NCBI GenBank assembly: GCA_014607495.2
Contig: CP053167.1
Span: 8,866,001-8,930,000 of the forward strand
Reading direction: 5' to 3'
From: Carposina sasakii
Lineage: Eukaryota > Arthropoda > Insecta > Lepidoptera > Carposinidae
Length of the DNA: 64,000 nt
The position numbers and the translations under genes are program-made. Of the stretch, positions 33,813 to 46,194 are shown in pieces (the stretch's first letter is position 1; every line of letters begins with the position of its first letter). A model generated the notes under the pieces. It was not told where the DNA came from and did not search any database. It saw nothing but the letters and a program-made list of their open reading frames with translations.

Positions 33813-36154
33813 ATGATGGTTGAAAACGGCTCAATGGAAAATATTTCGTTAAAGAATCTCATAGTAAGTACCGGTTCTAATATGTCCATCGGTAAATTAG
33901 AAGGAGTAAATAATTATGGCACTTGGAAATTTCAAATGAAGTTGTTATTAATAGACAATGGCTTATGGGAATTTGCTAATGGAACTGGTGATGTGACTAT
34001 GTATCCCACAAAAGACCAAAAAGCCTATGCAAAGATTTGTTTGAATATTCAACCCATCTGCTATCCTCACGTCAAAAATGCAAAGACAGCTTTTGAAGCG
34101 TGGAATTACTTAAAATCAGCCTATGAGAATGCTGGCATAAGTCGTAGACTTTCATTGAAGAGAAAATTGGCTCAAATTAAATATGAAGAATATGATTGTA
34201 TGGATCATTATCTTGGAAATATTATTTCCGTAACGCAAGAATTAGCCGACATTGGCTGCATTATTGATGACGAAGAATTGGCAGAATTGATGTTAATTGG
34301 CTTGCCAACTGAGTTTGATCCATTGATTATCGCAATGGAAGCTTCAAACACAAAGCTGACTTCAGATTTTGTGAAATGTCAATTCAAGAAAGTGAATTCA
34401 AGAAACAGTCGTCATTTTCAAATTTGGAACCATCCGAAAAGATTCTAATGGCAAAGAATAAATTTGTTCCTATCTGTCACAACTGTCATGCAAAAGGGCA
34501 TATCAAGCTTAGATGTCCGAAGTTGAAGAAGATTAAAAAGAAGAATATAAACAATGATTCAACTCAAGATGCTTCATCATCTAAAAAGGGAATTAATGCT
34601 TCTTTATTTTCAACTGAGACTGCCTTAGTTAGCAATGTTTGTGATCGTGATAGCTGGATTATAGATTCAGGTTGCACAAGTCATATGACTAATCGAAAGG
34701 ATTGGTTGTTAAATTATTCTTCTGGCGTTAAATCTCAAATTACTACTGCTAATAGTGATACGATGTATAGCGAAGGTGTAGGCAATGTAAATATGACGTT
34801 ACATAACAATAATGTTAAAGTTGTTACTGATGCTTTGTATGTACCAAAAGTAGCAGCGAATCTTTTGTCTGTAAGTAAAGTGGCAGCAAAAGGTTACGTT
34901 TTAGTATTTGATATTAATAAATGTAATGTTTACAGGAGGGATAGTGTGTCCGTTACTGGTTTCTGTGAGCTGCAAGCTACCAATGTGGGCGGTATATATA
35001 AAATTGATCAAAAAGAGGAATGTAACTCAACTTTATTAAACGACCATGAGCATAAGACATCAACTGAAGGTAAAGCTTTTGTATCCAGCACTGATTTGTT
35101 GGAGCTTTGGCATCGTCGCCTAGGACATTTAAGTTTTAAAGGTATGTTAACCCTTCGTGATTCTTTAGCCCGCGGTATTAATTTTCCAAATGGAAAACTG
35201 AATTCTTGTTCTCCGTGCATTGAAGGAAAACAAAAGAGTAAATCTTTTCCCCATGGACAGGCTCATAGAAGCGTGACAAAATTGGATTTAATCCATACCG
35301 ATATTTGTGGACCCATGTCTGTCAATAGTTGGAGTGGTAGTCGTTATTTTATCACTTTCACTGATGATTTTACGCGAAAATCGTTTATTTATTTTCTAGA
35401 TCGCAAAGATCAAACTACTGTTTTGAATACTTTTATCGAATTCAAAAATATTGTTGAAAATCAAACCGATCTTAAGATCAAGCGTGTTAGAAGTGATAAC
35501 GGCACAGAATATTGTAACAAAGGTTTCGCTAATTATTTTAAGCATTGCGGTATCATCCACGAAACCACTGTTCCACATACACCCCAACAAAATGGCGTAA
35601 GTGAACGTCTAAACAGAACTTTAATGGAAAAAGCTAGAGCAATGTTGCAAGACGCTGGTTTAGGAAGAAAATATTGGGCTGAAGCAGCCAATACTGCTTG
35701 CTATTTAAAGAACCGTAGTCCAACTACTGCTTTAAAAGGTGCTACTCCTGAAGAACTCTGGACTGGTTGTAAAGTAAACCTTAGTCACCTTAGAGTCTTT
35801 GGTTGTACATCATACGCCCTCACTCCGCAATGTCAACGTACAAAGCTTGATCCCAAATCAAAACCTTACATCATGTTAGGATATTGTGATCATTCGAAAG
35901 GTTATAGACTTGGTGATCCAACTGATGGCAGAAAAATGATAAAAGCTCGTTCAATTGAGTTTATAGAAACTATCAGATGTATTCAATTTAAAACAAGTGA
36001 GTCGAATGACAATTCAAATAATTCGAGCAATGCTATTGAAGTTTCAAAATGTAATGCGAACGCCCCTCGGCCGATTGTTATTGAACCTGATATTACCGTC
36101 GATGAATACACTACAAGAGATACTTTATCTATTAATTCAGGATCCCATTATTAA
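33813..36154 (+). pseudogene. Copia Gag, protease and integrase, frameshifted
   Basis: ATG 33813 is the first methionine; an earlier start would need GTG. The first frame (to 34448) is the Copia-type Gag, with NNYGTWKFQMKLLL and KRKLAQIKYEEYDCMDHYL. The reading frame changes in the overlap at about 34376-34448. The second frame (to 36154) has the zinc knuckle CHNCHAKGHIKLRC, the protease centre WIIDSGCTSHMT, a pre-integrase LWHRRLGHLSF...CSPCIEGK, and integrase with all three acids in HTDICGPM, RSDNGTEYCN and PQQNGVSERLN. A second frame change near 36140 separates it from RT. Apart from these two shifts the motifs are intact. Confidence 0.88.
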
Positions 36155-37928
36155 TGAACCTATAATTCATGAAATGATACCATTTGATGAACAAGGTGCT
36201 CCTGATTCACTATTGAATAATATTCCAGTTTCTCAATGTATAGAGTATGCACCAATGAGTTCTATGTCAGACCATAGATTAAGTAATAGTAGTACAGACT
36301 TAGAGGTAGCTGAACACTCTAGACCTGTACGTACGCGCTGTCCTCCCATACGATTTGATGATTATGAAATGAACTATTTCACTGAAGTAGGCTTAATGGG
36401 ACGGAACGAACCTCGAACGTACAATCAAGCTATGAAGTCTGAGAAAAGTAACGATTGGTTACAGGCTATGCAGGAAGAATATAATTCCCTCATATCACAT
36501 GGAGTCTGGAAACTTGTAGATCGACCAAAAGATAGTAACGTAATTAAATGCAAATGGGTTTTCAAAGAAAAAGTTGATCCTAGTGGTAACTTTGAAAAAT
36601 TTAAAGCTCGTTTAGTTGCAAAGGGCTTTACCCAACAATATGGTGTTGACTTTGAAGAAACCTTTGCACCTGTCGTTAGACATTGTACCTTACGTTTACT
36701 TTTGGCAATAGGTGTAGAAAATGACATGGACATTGAACATGTTGACGTTAATACAGCTTTCCTTAATGGAGACCTTACTGAGCGCATTTATATGGAACAA
36801 CCTACTGGTTTTGCAATTGAGGCGCAAACCAAAGTCTGTTTACTAAAAAAGAGCTTATATGGACTCAAACAAGCCAGTAGAGCTTGGAATGAAAAAGTAC
36901 ATAAAGTTTTAGTTAGCAATGGCTTCACACAAATTAAAACGGAGAAATGTGTTTATACCAAAAATAAGGTCATTATAGCCTTATATGTAGACGACTTCTT
37001 CATATTCAGTTCTAATGAACATGAAAAGATACAGCTTTACAAATTGCTAAGTTCCAACTTCCAAATAAAAATACTTGGACCTGTAAAACAAGCCTTAGGT
37101 ATGAAGGTGGAAAGGAACCGAAAGCAAGGCACTTTGAAGCTAAGTCAATCTGAATATGTGAGAAATCTTTTAGTCAAGTTTGGTATGAACGATTGTTATA
37201 GCATAGCGACTCCAATGGAAGTTAATTTTAACGTTCCAAAAGCAGATACCATAGATCCAAGGTTCCCATATCAAGAATTAATAGGAAGCTTGATGTATCT
37301 CGCTGTTTGCACTCGTCCAGATATAGCGTTTGCGTGCAGTAAACTTAGTCAATACAACACCTGTTATAATGAGTCACACTGGATCGCTGCTAAACGAGTT
37401 CTGCGGTATCTTTCGGGTACAACTGACTACGGACTCAATTTTAAAAGAGGAAGTAATGAAGTCATTATTTCATCCGACGCAGATTGGGCGGGGGATACTT
37501 GTGATAGAAAATCTTATTCTGGTTTTGTAAGTAGGTTCGGTGATTCAATTATAAACTGGCATAGCCACAAACAACAAAATGTCGCCTGTTCTAGTACAGA
37601 AGCCGAATACTACGCCCTTGGCAATGCTGTAAAGGAGGCGAAATTTATTCGCAATTTTTTGCAGGAACTAAATTTTATGAATCCATTAAATTCAAAGGTC
37701 ATCACCATTTGCAATGATAATCGTAGTACATTAAAAATGGTGGAAAATGAATGTTTTCGTAGAACTAAACACATAGACGTACATCATCACTTCATACGAG
37801 AATGTGTTGATCGGAAACTAATTCGTTTAGATTATAAGCCTTCTTCTGAGTTAGAGGCAGACCTGTTTACAAAAGCTTTACCCAAAGTAAAACACAAATA
37901 TTTTGTTAAGTGCTTATGTTTAATTTAA
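36140..37928 (+). pseudogene. Copia reverse transcriptase and RNase H
   Basis: The last frame is open to TAA at 37928. It has the Copia RT start WLQAMQEEYNSL, the KCKWVFKEK and RLVAKGFTQQYGVDFEETF blocks, AFLNGDLTERIYMEQP, SLYGLKQASRAW and the catalytic YVDDF. RNase H follows with SDADWAGDTCDRKSYSG and CSSTEAEYYAL, ending ADLFTKALP. No stop codon interrupts it. It is labelled a pseudogene only because it is out of frame with the upstream part; programmed frameshifting is not usual in insect Copia. Confidence 0.88.
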
Positions 37929-38006
37929 TAATATACTTTTGTTTATTCGGTCACTAAGATACTGTACTCTGAGTCTCAGTACATAGTTTGCTAGAGTAAG
38001 GGGCAG

Positions 38007-38179
38007 TGTTAAAACCTCTTACAATCACTTAGGTTTTATAAATTCAAAATGTTTTTTTTTTGTGGCATGTTCCTTTGTGTGTCAATTTGTCACTTGAACA
38101 AATATATTTATTTGAGTTTTTTACAGAAAACAATAAATGTTTTGAGACGGTTATATTATTGTTATTCATTGTACTAACA
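38007..38179 (+). repeat. Copia 3' LTR
   Basis: A 173-bp repeat preceded by a purine-rich tract (GTAAGGGGCAG) and followed by the AATAC duplication. Confidence 0.92.
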
Positions 38180-38369
38180 AATACAAAAGCATTTTTACGA
38201 AATCAATGAGGCTAATAAAAAAGTTACATTATACCTAGGTACTTCACGCATCTAGGACAAATCACTTTACAAATGAAATAATTAATATTTACATAAAAAT
38301 TATACATACATTGATAGGTGTAAGCGGTTACATACATTATTTACAAAATTGAAAGTCACTTATCACTAG

Positions 38370-38530
38370 AATACATCAGCTGCATTTCCTTCCATGCATG
38401 TCATAAGAGTCAACTAAGGAGCTCGGGCATTCTCTCAGGCGATGAGCTAGCAACTTGTCACTGATCATTTGCATCTGTCCACGCTACACTAAGCTACATG
38501 AATCTTCTTTATGATCTCTGCATGAGATTT
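38370..38530 (-). repeat. R1 copy 7
   Basis: ACATCAGCTGCATTTCCTTC, CATGCATGTCATAAGAGTC and CAGGCGATGAGCTAGCAACT follow the reversed R1 order. Confidence 0.7.
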
Positions 38531-39117
38531 CTTAACATTTACATAATTTTTATATTTTATAACTTAGGTAAAAACGCAATCAGTCCCCGGCCTATAGGCA
38601 TATCTCTCACGTCGAATTGCCGACATTTGTAAAGTGTTTGCTCTCTTTGAAGAAACTATTTGTAACACTAAGAGGCAACGGAAATGTATTGCACTTCCTG
38701 TTTTCGGTAAATCTTTTGTTGTTCTATATTTTTGCGAGAAAAACACGAAACGTTTCTATTTATATTTAACGTGTTTTTTTGGCAGACGTCAAGATGATAA
38801 TGTTCAAAAAAAAACCTCCTCGAGGACCCATCAGAAACGTGACAATTATGATGATAATATTATCTTTGACCAATGTTAGACTTGTGCCATTATCTCGTCA
38901 AAAAATTTTATATGGTACATGTCATAAATTGTCAATTTAATTTAGTCTTAGAGAGTAAGTATATTCTTTGATTTAGTCCTTATATTGATCCGGCTGGAAA
39001 GACCATTGCTAAAAATATAACGGCATATGTTACCTCTCTCATACGCCTATCTCATCTCTACCAGTAAGAAAAACAACAAAATCTATCGTTTAACATAACT
39101 TTAGTTATAAATATAAT
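38531..39117. other. Intergenic, no gene seen
   Basis: The overlapping frames at 38564-38879 have no recognised family and lie in AT-rich sequence. Confidence 0.35.
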
Positions 39118-39328
39118 ATACATACATATAATCACGTCTTTATCCCTTACGGGGTAGGCAGAGCACAAAGGGCCGATAGAACCACATGGTGCCACTTCTG
39201 ACCAATTTTGAGGGTATAGTTGAGATGTACAAGTTCGGTTAGTAGTGACAGGTGGTCAGTCCATCGCCTACAAAACATTAAAATCCTCTTGTCCCTCTAC
39301 TGACTTGTATAGTATGCCCGGGAAGAGA
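39118..39328 (-). repeat. Interspersed repeat with RTE-type tail, copy 2
   Basis: Reverse copy of 11083-11320. It begins with the tail CATATAATCACGTC...ACGGGGTAGGCAGAG and continues through GACCAATTTTGAGGGTATAG to TGTCCCTCTACTGACTTGTA. Confidence 0.6.
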
Positions 39329-39344
39329 ATAGTTATAATATTAT

Positions 39345-39590
39345 TATATGTGGACGCCCGCGACTCCGTCCGCGTGGACTACAGAAAAAACAAAATGTCG
39401 AAATCATCCGGGATAAAAACATTTTCCTGGGATAAAAAGTAGCCTATATGTTAAGTGGGACACAATATATTCCTGAAAACTGCATCGAAATCGGTCCAGC
39501 CGTTTCTGAGATTAAAATAAAATTATAACAGATCGATGTTTGTGCACGCTAAAACATCGACCCGTTATAATTTTATTATATGTATAGATA
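39345..39590 (-). repeat. Family H repeat
   Basis: GTGGACGCCCGCGACTCCGT, ATCCGGGATAAAAACATTTT, ACTGCATCGAAATCGGTCC and GTGCACGCTAAAACATCGAC follow the family order in reverse. Confidence 0.65.
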
Positions 39591-40751
39591 GAAGATAAAT
39601 TCTGGCCCCATTCGCACCTAAGTACAGTTTTATCAAAATCTGTTAAACAAACCAACTAACTCATACCTATGTCATAAAAAATATACGTGTAAAAAAACTC
39701 AAACAAAAACCAAACTTTTTCACCTAACATTACCGGTCGTCCAAAAGATACTCGTATAGCTGATTTATTCAAACAAGTTTTAACCTAACTTTTTAGAAGC
39801 CTGTTTAAACCGAAATTTCTAAGTCAAACAGACGAGAGTAGATTACCTAAGTTTTACCCTTAAGAAGGTAACTCGGGGTAAATTCATTATACTAATGGCT
39901 TTGATCGGCAGCTGTTATCGCGATCGCTTTCAAATTAGCTTATTGAAGTTCTATGTGGGTGACGACAGTTTTAGGACAGTGTTATAAAGGTGGGCCAACC
40001 TGTAGACTGATTACGTATCTTGCAACAATAACGACAAAGGAATGCGATAGCGAAAATTGTGAGTGTGGGACGTATGTGTGGCGTCTTCCGACGTAATTTT
40101 AGGACGGATACCGAGGTATTTTAGTTTATCGACAGTAGATATTATATTAAGTATATTTACTAGAAGCGATTTGTTACTTTCCAGGTTCTTGTGTTAGAAC
40201 CTACTAATAAAAACCTCTAATGTAACTAAAGTTACGTTATAAGAAACTAAAAACTATACTAGAGTATATTATAACAAAATCAAACAAGACAAATTAACCC
40301 TAAACTATCCACTAAAAGAAGATGGCCGCTTCCTTATAAATTACGCAAAAACGCGGGAATCCCGGAAAAGCGGCCACAAATCCCGCCAATTCTCGGCATG
40401 GGTGACAGACGAAAGCTTCCAGTGATAGATGTCCTATGCCATCCGTCTTCATTCCTGGCAGTCCTTCGCCAATTATTAAGCTGGAGAAAGAAATTAATAC
40501 GGCAGTATTAAGTTACTCCGCAAAACGAGTTTTTGCGACAATATGGATTAAGTTCGGGGCCTTTTATTAGACCGTCTTTTCGTTGTTCTATTTTTGGTTT
40601 GTTAGGTAATAAGTGATTTTAGTTATTCATCTTACAGCCGCATTTAATAGATCATTATGTTAGTCTTGATGAGTATTTAAGGAATAAATGCCTAACTTGT
40701 TAATTAAGGTAATTATGCATAGATACCTACTAATGATTGATTATTAGGAAG
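39591..40751. other. Intergenic, no gene seen
   Basis: A piece at about 40005-40095 (GATTACGTATCTTGCAAC, GCGATAGCGAAAATTGTGAG) resembles one end of the 45.4-kb MITE family. No other structure was recognised. Confidence 0.35.
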
Positions 40752-40945
40752 TTTCCATGCATCCTGATGCGGGATTTTATAAGAATACATCAGCTGCATC
40801 TCCTTCCGTACGTCTCGTAAGTGTCGACTTAGGGAATTTAACATCTGACCCCGTTATGAAGGTGGCTGTACGATCTCATTCGCGAATTCGCTTTATTGCA
40901 CTTCTGGCTCCTCATTTTTGGAACACAGCTGTGTGGGATATGGCT
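40752..40945 (-). repeat. R1 copy 8
   Basis: CATCCTGATGCGGGATTTTA, ACATCAGCTGCATCTCCTTC, CGTACGTCTCGTAAGTGTCG and ATTTTTGGAACACAGCTGTG give a nearly complete reversed copy, lacking the GCTAGC block. Confidence 0.7.
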
Positions 40946-41126
40946 TATGTTTGTATATAAATATATATAAGTATAAAAATAAAAATAAAGATAGGTGGTG
41001 AGATTACCAGCATTCTTGTGTCTGGAGCTTTCGCGTAATTTATTGTAAATTTCCCTAGTGGTGTTGTAAATTTTAAGCTCAATAATTTCATTGAATCTGG
41101 TCTGGTATAAACATGAAGAATATATT

Positions 41127-41490
41127 AAAGAGGAGGTGGGACTATGAAGTGAGTCGTGTGGCAATCGTGAGGGCATGACGTTATGATAGGGGCGGAACTT
41201 CAGCGCCTTGTGCTCCGAAATGTAACCGTCTAGCGCTTTATCAGGGTACTTTTTTAGTAAAACGTAGTATAATATTGCCATCTAGCGATGAGTAATTGCA
41301 CTAGTAAAACAATCTTGAACCATATTGATAATGAGCAAGTAGTTTTACTAGTCACTACAAAGTGGATTCTATGTAAATGGGCAGGGGTTCAATGCTCCCC
41401 TCGTCCCATACTTTACCCCTGCTCCGCAGCACACTATTTTTGTATGAAAATATACTTAGTCGCTACTCCTCTTTTATTTTTTCTCCATGG
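41127..41490 (+). repeat. Non-coding repeat M, copy 2
   Basis: Same orientation as 23236-23527 and similar at both ends (GAGGAGGTGGGACTATGA; CACTATTTTTGTATGAAAAT). The middle (about 41215-41345) is longer than in copy 1 and contains TAGTTTTACTAGTCACTAC. Confidence 0.6.
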
Positions 41491-41799
41491 GTATAAAGGT
41501 ATCCTGCTCATGAGCCTCATAGAGCAAAGTGTTATATTTGTATTAAAGGTATGTGATCTTTTGAACCAGAGGGGTAAGCACGAACCTCTCGATAGCCCGT
41601 AACGTTATCGCCCAACTGTCAAATTACATAGATTTTGCTAGAAAGTCGCTAGCGTTACGCCGCGTAAAAAGGTTCGTGCTTACCCCACAGGCATCTACAT
41701 TCACAACCAAAACAGTTAACCTACTATCTACCTACCTACCTACTCCTTTTTGGTGTAGCACTCAGTATAATACTGAGTGGTGGCAAAGTTTTCGTCTTA

Positions 41800-41882
41800 C
41801 AGCGGGGACAGATGTTAGTGATCAGTGACATGAGCTACGACATGCACGGAAGGAGATAAAGCCGATGTATTCTATTGAAGCA
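41800..41882 (+). repeat. R1 fragment
   Basis: GCGGGGACAGATGTTAGTGA, TCAGTGACATGAGC, TACGACATGCACGGAAGGAG and GCCGATGTATTCTA fit R1 with a deletion in the middle. Confidence 0.6.
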
Positions 41883-42087
41883 ATGAAATGTAAGAAAGCA
41901 ATATTGCACATATCTGGTCTGGTCATATAATAATGAAGCAAGCTAACTATTTTAATATACCTTGGCTAGCTAACTTAAAACGGAGATTAACAAGGGAATA
42001 TTAACCTAGCTATAATCAAGCAAGACCAGAATCTGTACTTTTAAAATCCGTGATCTTAGTCCGAGCACACTCTAAACCTTAAGCCCC

Positions 42088-42243
42088 GTATGAGCCGGTC
42101 GGCTGCGGCTGATGAGCCGGTTGGCTGCGGCTAACGAGCCGGTCAGCTGCGACTAATGAGTCGGTCGACTGCGGGTGATGAGCCGGTCGGCTGCGGCTGC
42201 TGAGCCGGTCGGCTGCGGCTAATGAGCCGGTCGGCTGCGGCTG
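42088..42243. repeat. 22-bp minisatellite, seven units
   Basis: Seven units of about GAGCCGGTCGGCTGCGGCTG plus two bases stand in tandem, with several substitutions in the third and fourth units. It is GC-rich against AT-rich flanks. An accidental minus-strand frame through it repeats every 22 codons. Confidence 0.85.
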
Positions 42244-42796
42244 AACCATGTTGCTAAACTGTTTGTTTAGCAAGAGTGCCGAGTTGCTGTTAACATATTG
42301 CGGGCAACATTTGTGTTGCGGAGTTGATCACGCCATGGTGACGCCATGTTGCAGAGTTGACTCCCTTGTTGCCAAACAAATGTTTACCATGAATGCGGGG
42401 CTTTAGACTCACACTATTCTATACAAAATGTCACTTTACACCTAGAGTAGCTTTAACTGAGCCATAAAGTTAAATTTATTTTATTATGGCAACAAACAGT
42501 CATTACAATTTTATTGGTACACAATAAGTATTATATCCTTTCAAAAGATCTAATAGTGCCAAAGAATAACATTTAAGTGTAGCTAAGCAGGCAAATACTA
42601 TAATTAACTATAATTTAAATTATGACTTTTGTTCATCGTAAGTAGATTATAACCATTTTTACTATTACGTATTATACTCTTGCATGTAAGAGTAACAGTA
42701 AAAATGGTTTTTCTTCTGTTTGGTAACCAACTGTTTGTAAATGAATATTTATTTATTTAAATGCATAAATCTCATATATTTTACTATGCCCTTTTA
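42244..42796. other. Intergenic, no gene seen
   Basis: Between the minisatellite and the P1 MITE no coding or repeat structure was recognised, apart from GTAATTATAC-like simple AT stretches. Confidence 0.3.
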
Positions 42797-43056
42797 CAGA
42801 GTGTAACAAAAAGGGTATGTTAAGCGAAAAGCTATGTAAATAGCCCACTGTAGAGAACCTATCCACAAAATTTGAGACCCGAAATCACATGTTTATTTTT
42901 CCCGATAGTATGGAGAATTTTTAAATATGTCAGGAATTTTCATACAATCTTGAAAAATAAAAATGTGATTTCGAGTCTCAAATTTTGGAAATAGGTTCTC
43001 TATAGTGGGCTATTTACATAGCTTTTTCCTTAACATGCCCTTTCTGTTACACCCTG
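42797..43056. mobile_element. P1 palindromic MITE, copy a
   Basis: The 260-bp element has ends CAGAGTGTAACAAAAAGGG and CTGTTACACCCTG and a TA on each side (42795-42796, 43057-43058). Arms of about 100 bp are inverted, for example ATAGCCCACTGTAGAGAACC against GGTTCTCTATAGTGGGCTAT. Copies b (55156) and c (60819) have the same plan; a and b are nearly identical. Confidence 0.85.
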
Positions 43057-43058
43057 TA

Positions 43059-45094
43059 TATTAGATTTGTAATATACTTTTTATAGATTATTCACTCCAT
43101 ACAATTTTCAACAATTAAAAAAAGTTAATCTAAAAGAACGCAATCAGATACGCCTTGGGGATGAAATTATATCCCTCAAGATTGGGGTGATTTATGATGG
43201 GATACCAACCCCTAATTAATCTGCAGTTAACCTGCCGTGAGGTTTACCTGGCTTAAGTAATTAAAAGTGGAAAATTAGTTTAGCACTGGATTAAGAGAAA
43301 GGTTATAAGAGTGCTAGTGGGTTCGCCGAATACTTTAAGGACCAAAAGTCAACCTACCTACATGTTTGATAAAATTGTTTTGTGGCTCTGACCAGTGACG
43401 TGATTATAGGTAGACGCGGGGTTTCATAATAAAATCTTTATAAAAAGTGGCACGAGTCAATCTATATAAACGTAATAACTGCATTAGACCAGATTTATAA
43501 ACTTGAATCTTATGTTGTTAACATAAGACTCGACTTTGCTTGTATCAATTTATGACAATAGATGCCCAGCCATACAATTGAGCAGCTATTTGTCGTGCCA
43601 TTTTTTGAGCGCTTTCACTGAATCTAGTTATAATTCATCTAAGGCTCTGACTCATGTGGGCTGATAGAACTCTATTTTTTATATAAATATTTTTGGGTAT
43701 TATTTTTCCAGAGTCACTTACAAATTAATTTATTCACTATTAATTTCATATACCTACAATCACTATTAATAGTAGTAGGTACCTACTGAAAGAATGATCT
43801 CACTCCCTGGTCTTACTTATCTCTAACTTTTATTACCTATATATAACTCATGGTTTTTACGATGATAATTAAAACCAGTATGTAAAATCTATTTATCGCC
43901 CAACATAGAATGACTGCTAGTTTTCAAGCAAACCCTCGCAGCTAGGGGGAACCATGAAGGCGGGACACATCGGAGGTGGCCATTAGGTCATTAACGATAG
44001 AAAATAAAATCAGATGATAAAGTCACATGCATGATCTGTGAGGGTTAAAATTAGCCAGTGATTATACATGCATACACACACATTAGTTCATTCTACGCTT
44101 TGTAGTCTATACTCGTATTAGTTGCCACCCATGACTTCGACTTTACAATTTCCGTTTTTTTCTGTTCGTGGGAATCGTTTTTATAGGTCCCTACAACACT
44201 CCTCATGGAAAGAAATGTCTGCTTCCTATGCCTAATAGTTTCCGCTGTGCGTTGTCTGTCAATCAGTCAGGATTGAGGAAGAGGAGGTTTTTGGAAAACC
44301 ATTGCTTGGCGCTCGGGCGGCCGAACCGAAAGTATTAATTGAATTACGCATCTCCTTTACGTTCTTTCTTCGTGAGTCGTATAAAATTAGAGTTCTGGGT
44401 CGACTTGGTGTTCATTAAGCACTTACGTGGCAATTTCCAATTTCTACATTTTACAGCAGGCCTTCATTATTACGATAGCCATCATTAATCACGCCCAGGA
44501 AAAAGGTGAATCGTTTGATTGAGTTCGAATCATAAAACGATGCCAGGAAAGAAAGGTTAGTAATGGACGTTAATTTAATGAAATTTAACGTGTTTCCGAG
44601 CTTTGTGTACCTATTCATGCGGTCCTATACTGATTAGGGGCTAAACTAGAATACATTAGCAGCTGATATAAATTTAAGACTATTTCATGTCCATACAAAC
44701 GAAGCAAGGTACAAGTACCTAGTTAGAAATCATTTTGCCGACACATAAACTCGTTTTATTAAGCTAACTATTTATTTACTGCCAACTTCTAAAACTGTTA
44801 GAGAGTTTACCCCTTTTTGTTAGTCCAACAAAGTCTGAAACCTAGGTATTGTTTCTATAATAATAACAAAAGCTTTCAGCTTTTGAAGCGCTTTAAATTA
44901 TTCATCTATTTGCATCCTATAGCAAAAATAGAGTGGCCGCCCGGTGCAACAAATTATTCAATGCAGTGCCCAATGTAAGCAAATTCTAAACTGCGGTCAG
45001 GGAACGCTCGGTACTCGAAGCCCGGCCATGAAGGACCCTGAGGAGACGCGATGATTTGTTCCGAATCTGTCATGTTAGTTATTTGTAGTGTTAA
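43059..45094. other. Long intergenic stretch, no gene seen
   Basis: About 2 kb without a supported gene, RNA or defined repeat on either strand. The only notable local features are short AT-rich runs. Confidence 0.35.
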
Positions 45095-45395
45095 GTCGTT
45101 ATCTTCCTGCGCTTATACCATTATTTATGGTGTCGGCACAATATGGTTTCTTTCGCTGTTCGAAACTCATATTGCCAATGATTTGGCGTTTGTTTTTTTC
45201 GGCCGGCTGCCAGCCTGAAGCCAACCCTACTCGGATACAGCTAAGCGACAATTTTAGTATATTAAAATGTGTATGTAGGTACATGAAATAAATTTAGTGG
45301 TACAGGCTTGTGTCTGAGATCCAACCTACGCCTTCCGACAGAAAAACGCACGACTTAACCATAGGGCTATCACCGCAGTTATTGTCCGTAGCTAT
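45095..45395 (+). repeat. Interspersed repeat R3, copy 1
   Basis: GTGTCGGCACAATATGGTTT, AAACTCATATTGCCAATG and GGCCGGCTGCCAGCC recur in the same order at 48145-48396. Its right part (GACTTAACC...GGGCTATCACCGC) matches the sequence beside the Tigger insertion. Overlapping frames on both strands are accidental. Confidence 0.6.
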
Positions 45396-45414
45396 AATGT
45401 AGTGTTGACTAGGA

Positions 45415-45590
45415 CCCGCCCCCTTATTACCTAACTAGCAATAGCAAAGCGATAGCGAAAATTTGCTTGTCAAATTCATATTACGTAAAATAAATTTCAA
45501 AGGAACTTTGACATTTCAAGGCGAATATTGTACAATTTTCGCTATCGCTTTGCTTCGGCTCTGCTTTTGCAAATTAGGTAATCAGGGAGA
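45415..45590. mobile_element. Short MITE with CCCCTTATTACCTAA ends
   Basis: The left end GCCCCCTTATTACCTAACTA faces AAATTAGGTAATCAGGGAG. Inside, CAAAGCGATAGCGAAAATTT faces ATTTTCGCTATCGCTTTGC. Related pieces are at 25390, 32018, 40005 and 62012. Confidence 0.7.
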
Positions 45591-45696
45591 CGATATGAAA
45601 AAGATTACGAATAGCTGAAGTTTGTACTGATTCAGCACAAAAGCCCACTCTAAATGAGTAGAGGCGTAGGTATTACATAACGTTTGTTTATCGAGA

Positions 45697-45900
45697 TTAG
45701 GCTAGTGTATAGCTATTGGGATGAAAAAATTACGTTGCCAATAATGTAATTTAAAAGAGATGGTAAAATTCGTCGTCCGAATTAATTGACCCGATAGCTC
45801 AGTTGGTTAAAGCGAAAGCACGGTTTGCGAGTAGTCGTGAGTTCAAATCTCACTCGGGTGTAGAATTTTTTCATTGTCTTATTAATATTTTATCACATTA
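45697..45900 (+). repeat. Repeat unit with tRNA-like sequence
   Basis: The left 95 bp (GTGTATAGCTATTGGGATGA, GAGATGGTAAAATTCGTCGT) and the tRNA-like part at about 45790-45862 match the unit at 60065-60260. The tRNA-like part has an A box TAGCTCAGTTGG and a B-box-like GAGTTCAAATCTC, with ACCCGA pairing to TCGGGT. The anticodon arm does not fold properly, so it is a tRNA-derived repeat, not a working tRNA gene. Confidence 0.6.
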
Positions 45901-46194
45901 AGGCGTCAGTAAGCTTTCTACAAAGAAACAATCAAGACTGCCTTACCACTATGCTACGTTGCTATGGGTGTGTTGAATACCTACTATGCAATAAAATTTA
46001 TCTACATAATGGACCTACGAATATGATATGAAAATACACGTAACGTAGACCATCTCTGGTGAAAAGGCAGCCGAAACCACCTCCTTGCTGTCCTTCCTTA
46101 CGATCGATGCTCGTTGGAAAACCACCAAAAAGTTTCTTGCTTTTCCACGGGATGATCCGGCTAGATGAAAAACGTGAATTGCAAATTAGTCATT

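Larger units (their letters stand above)
33545..38184 (+). mobile_element. Ty1/Copia LTR retrotransposon, nearly intact
   Basis: The element is 33550-38179 (4630 bp) with a 5-bp target duplication AATAC at 33545-33549 and 38180-38184. The LTRs (33550-33721 and 38007-38179) begin TGTTAAAACC and end TACTAACA; they differ by one base in a T run and one C/G substitution near TTTATTTSAG. Directly after the 5' LTR is TTGGTTATGGGC, complementary to the anticodon region of initiator tRNA-Met, the primer mode known from Drosophila copia. A purine-rich AGTAAGGGGCAG precedes the 3' LTR. The order Gag, protease, integrase, RT, RNase H is that of Copia. Two frameshifts split the polyprotein. The near-identical LTRs mean a young insertion. 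Confidence 0.94.

Noticed and set aside
42079..42273. 64-codon minus-strand frame with repeated PTGSLAAADRL
   Set aside because: It is a by-product of the 22-bp minisatellite.
45790..45862. Functional tRNA gene
   Set aside because: Acceptor and T-arm pairing are fair, but the anticodon arm does not fold and the same block recurs with its leader at 60.1 kb, so it is a tRNA-derived repeat.
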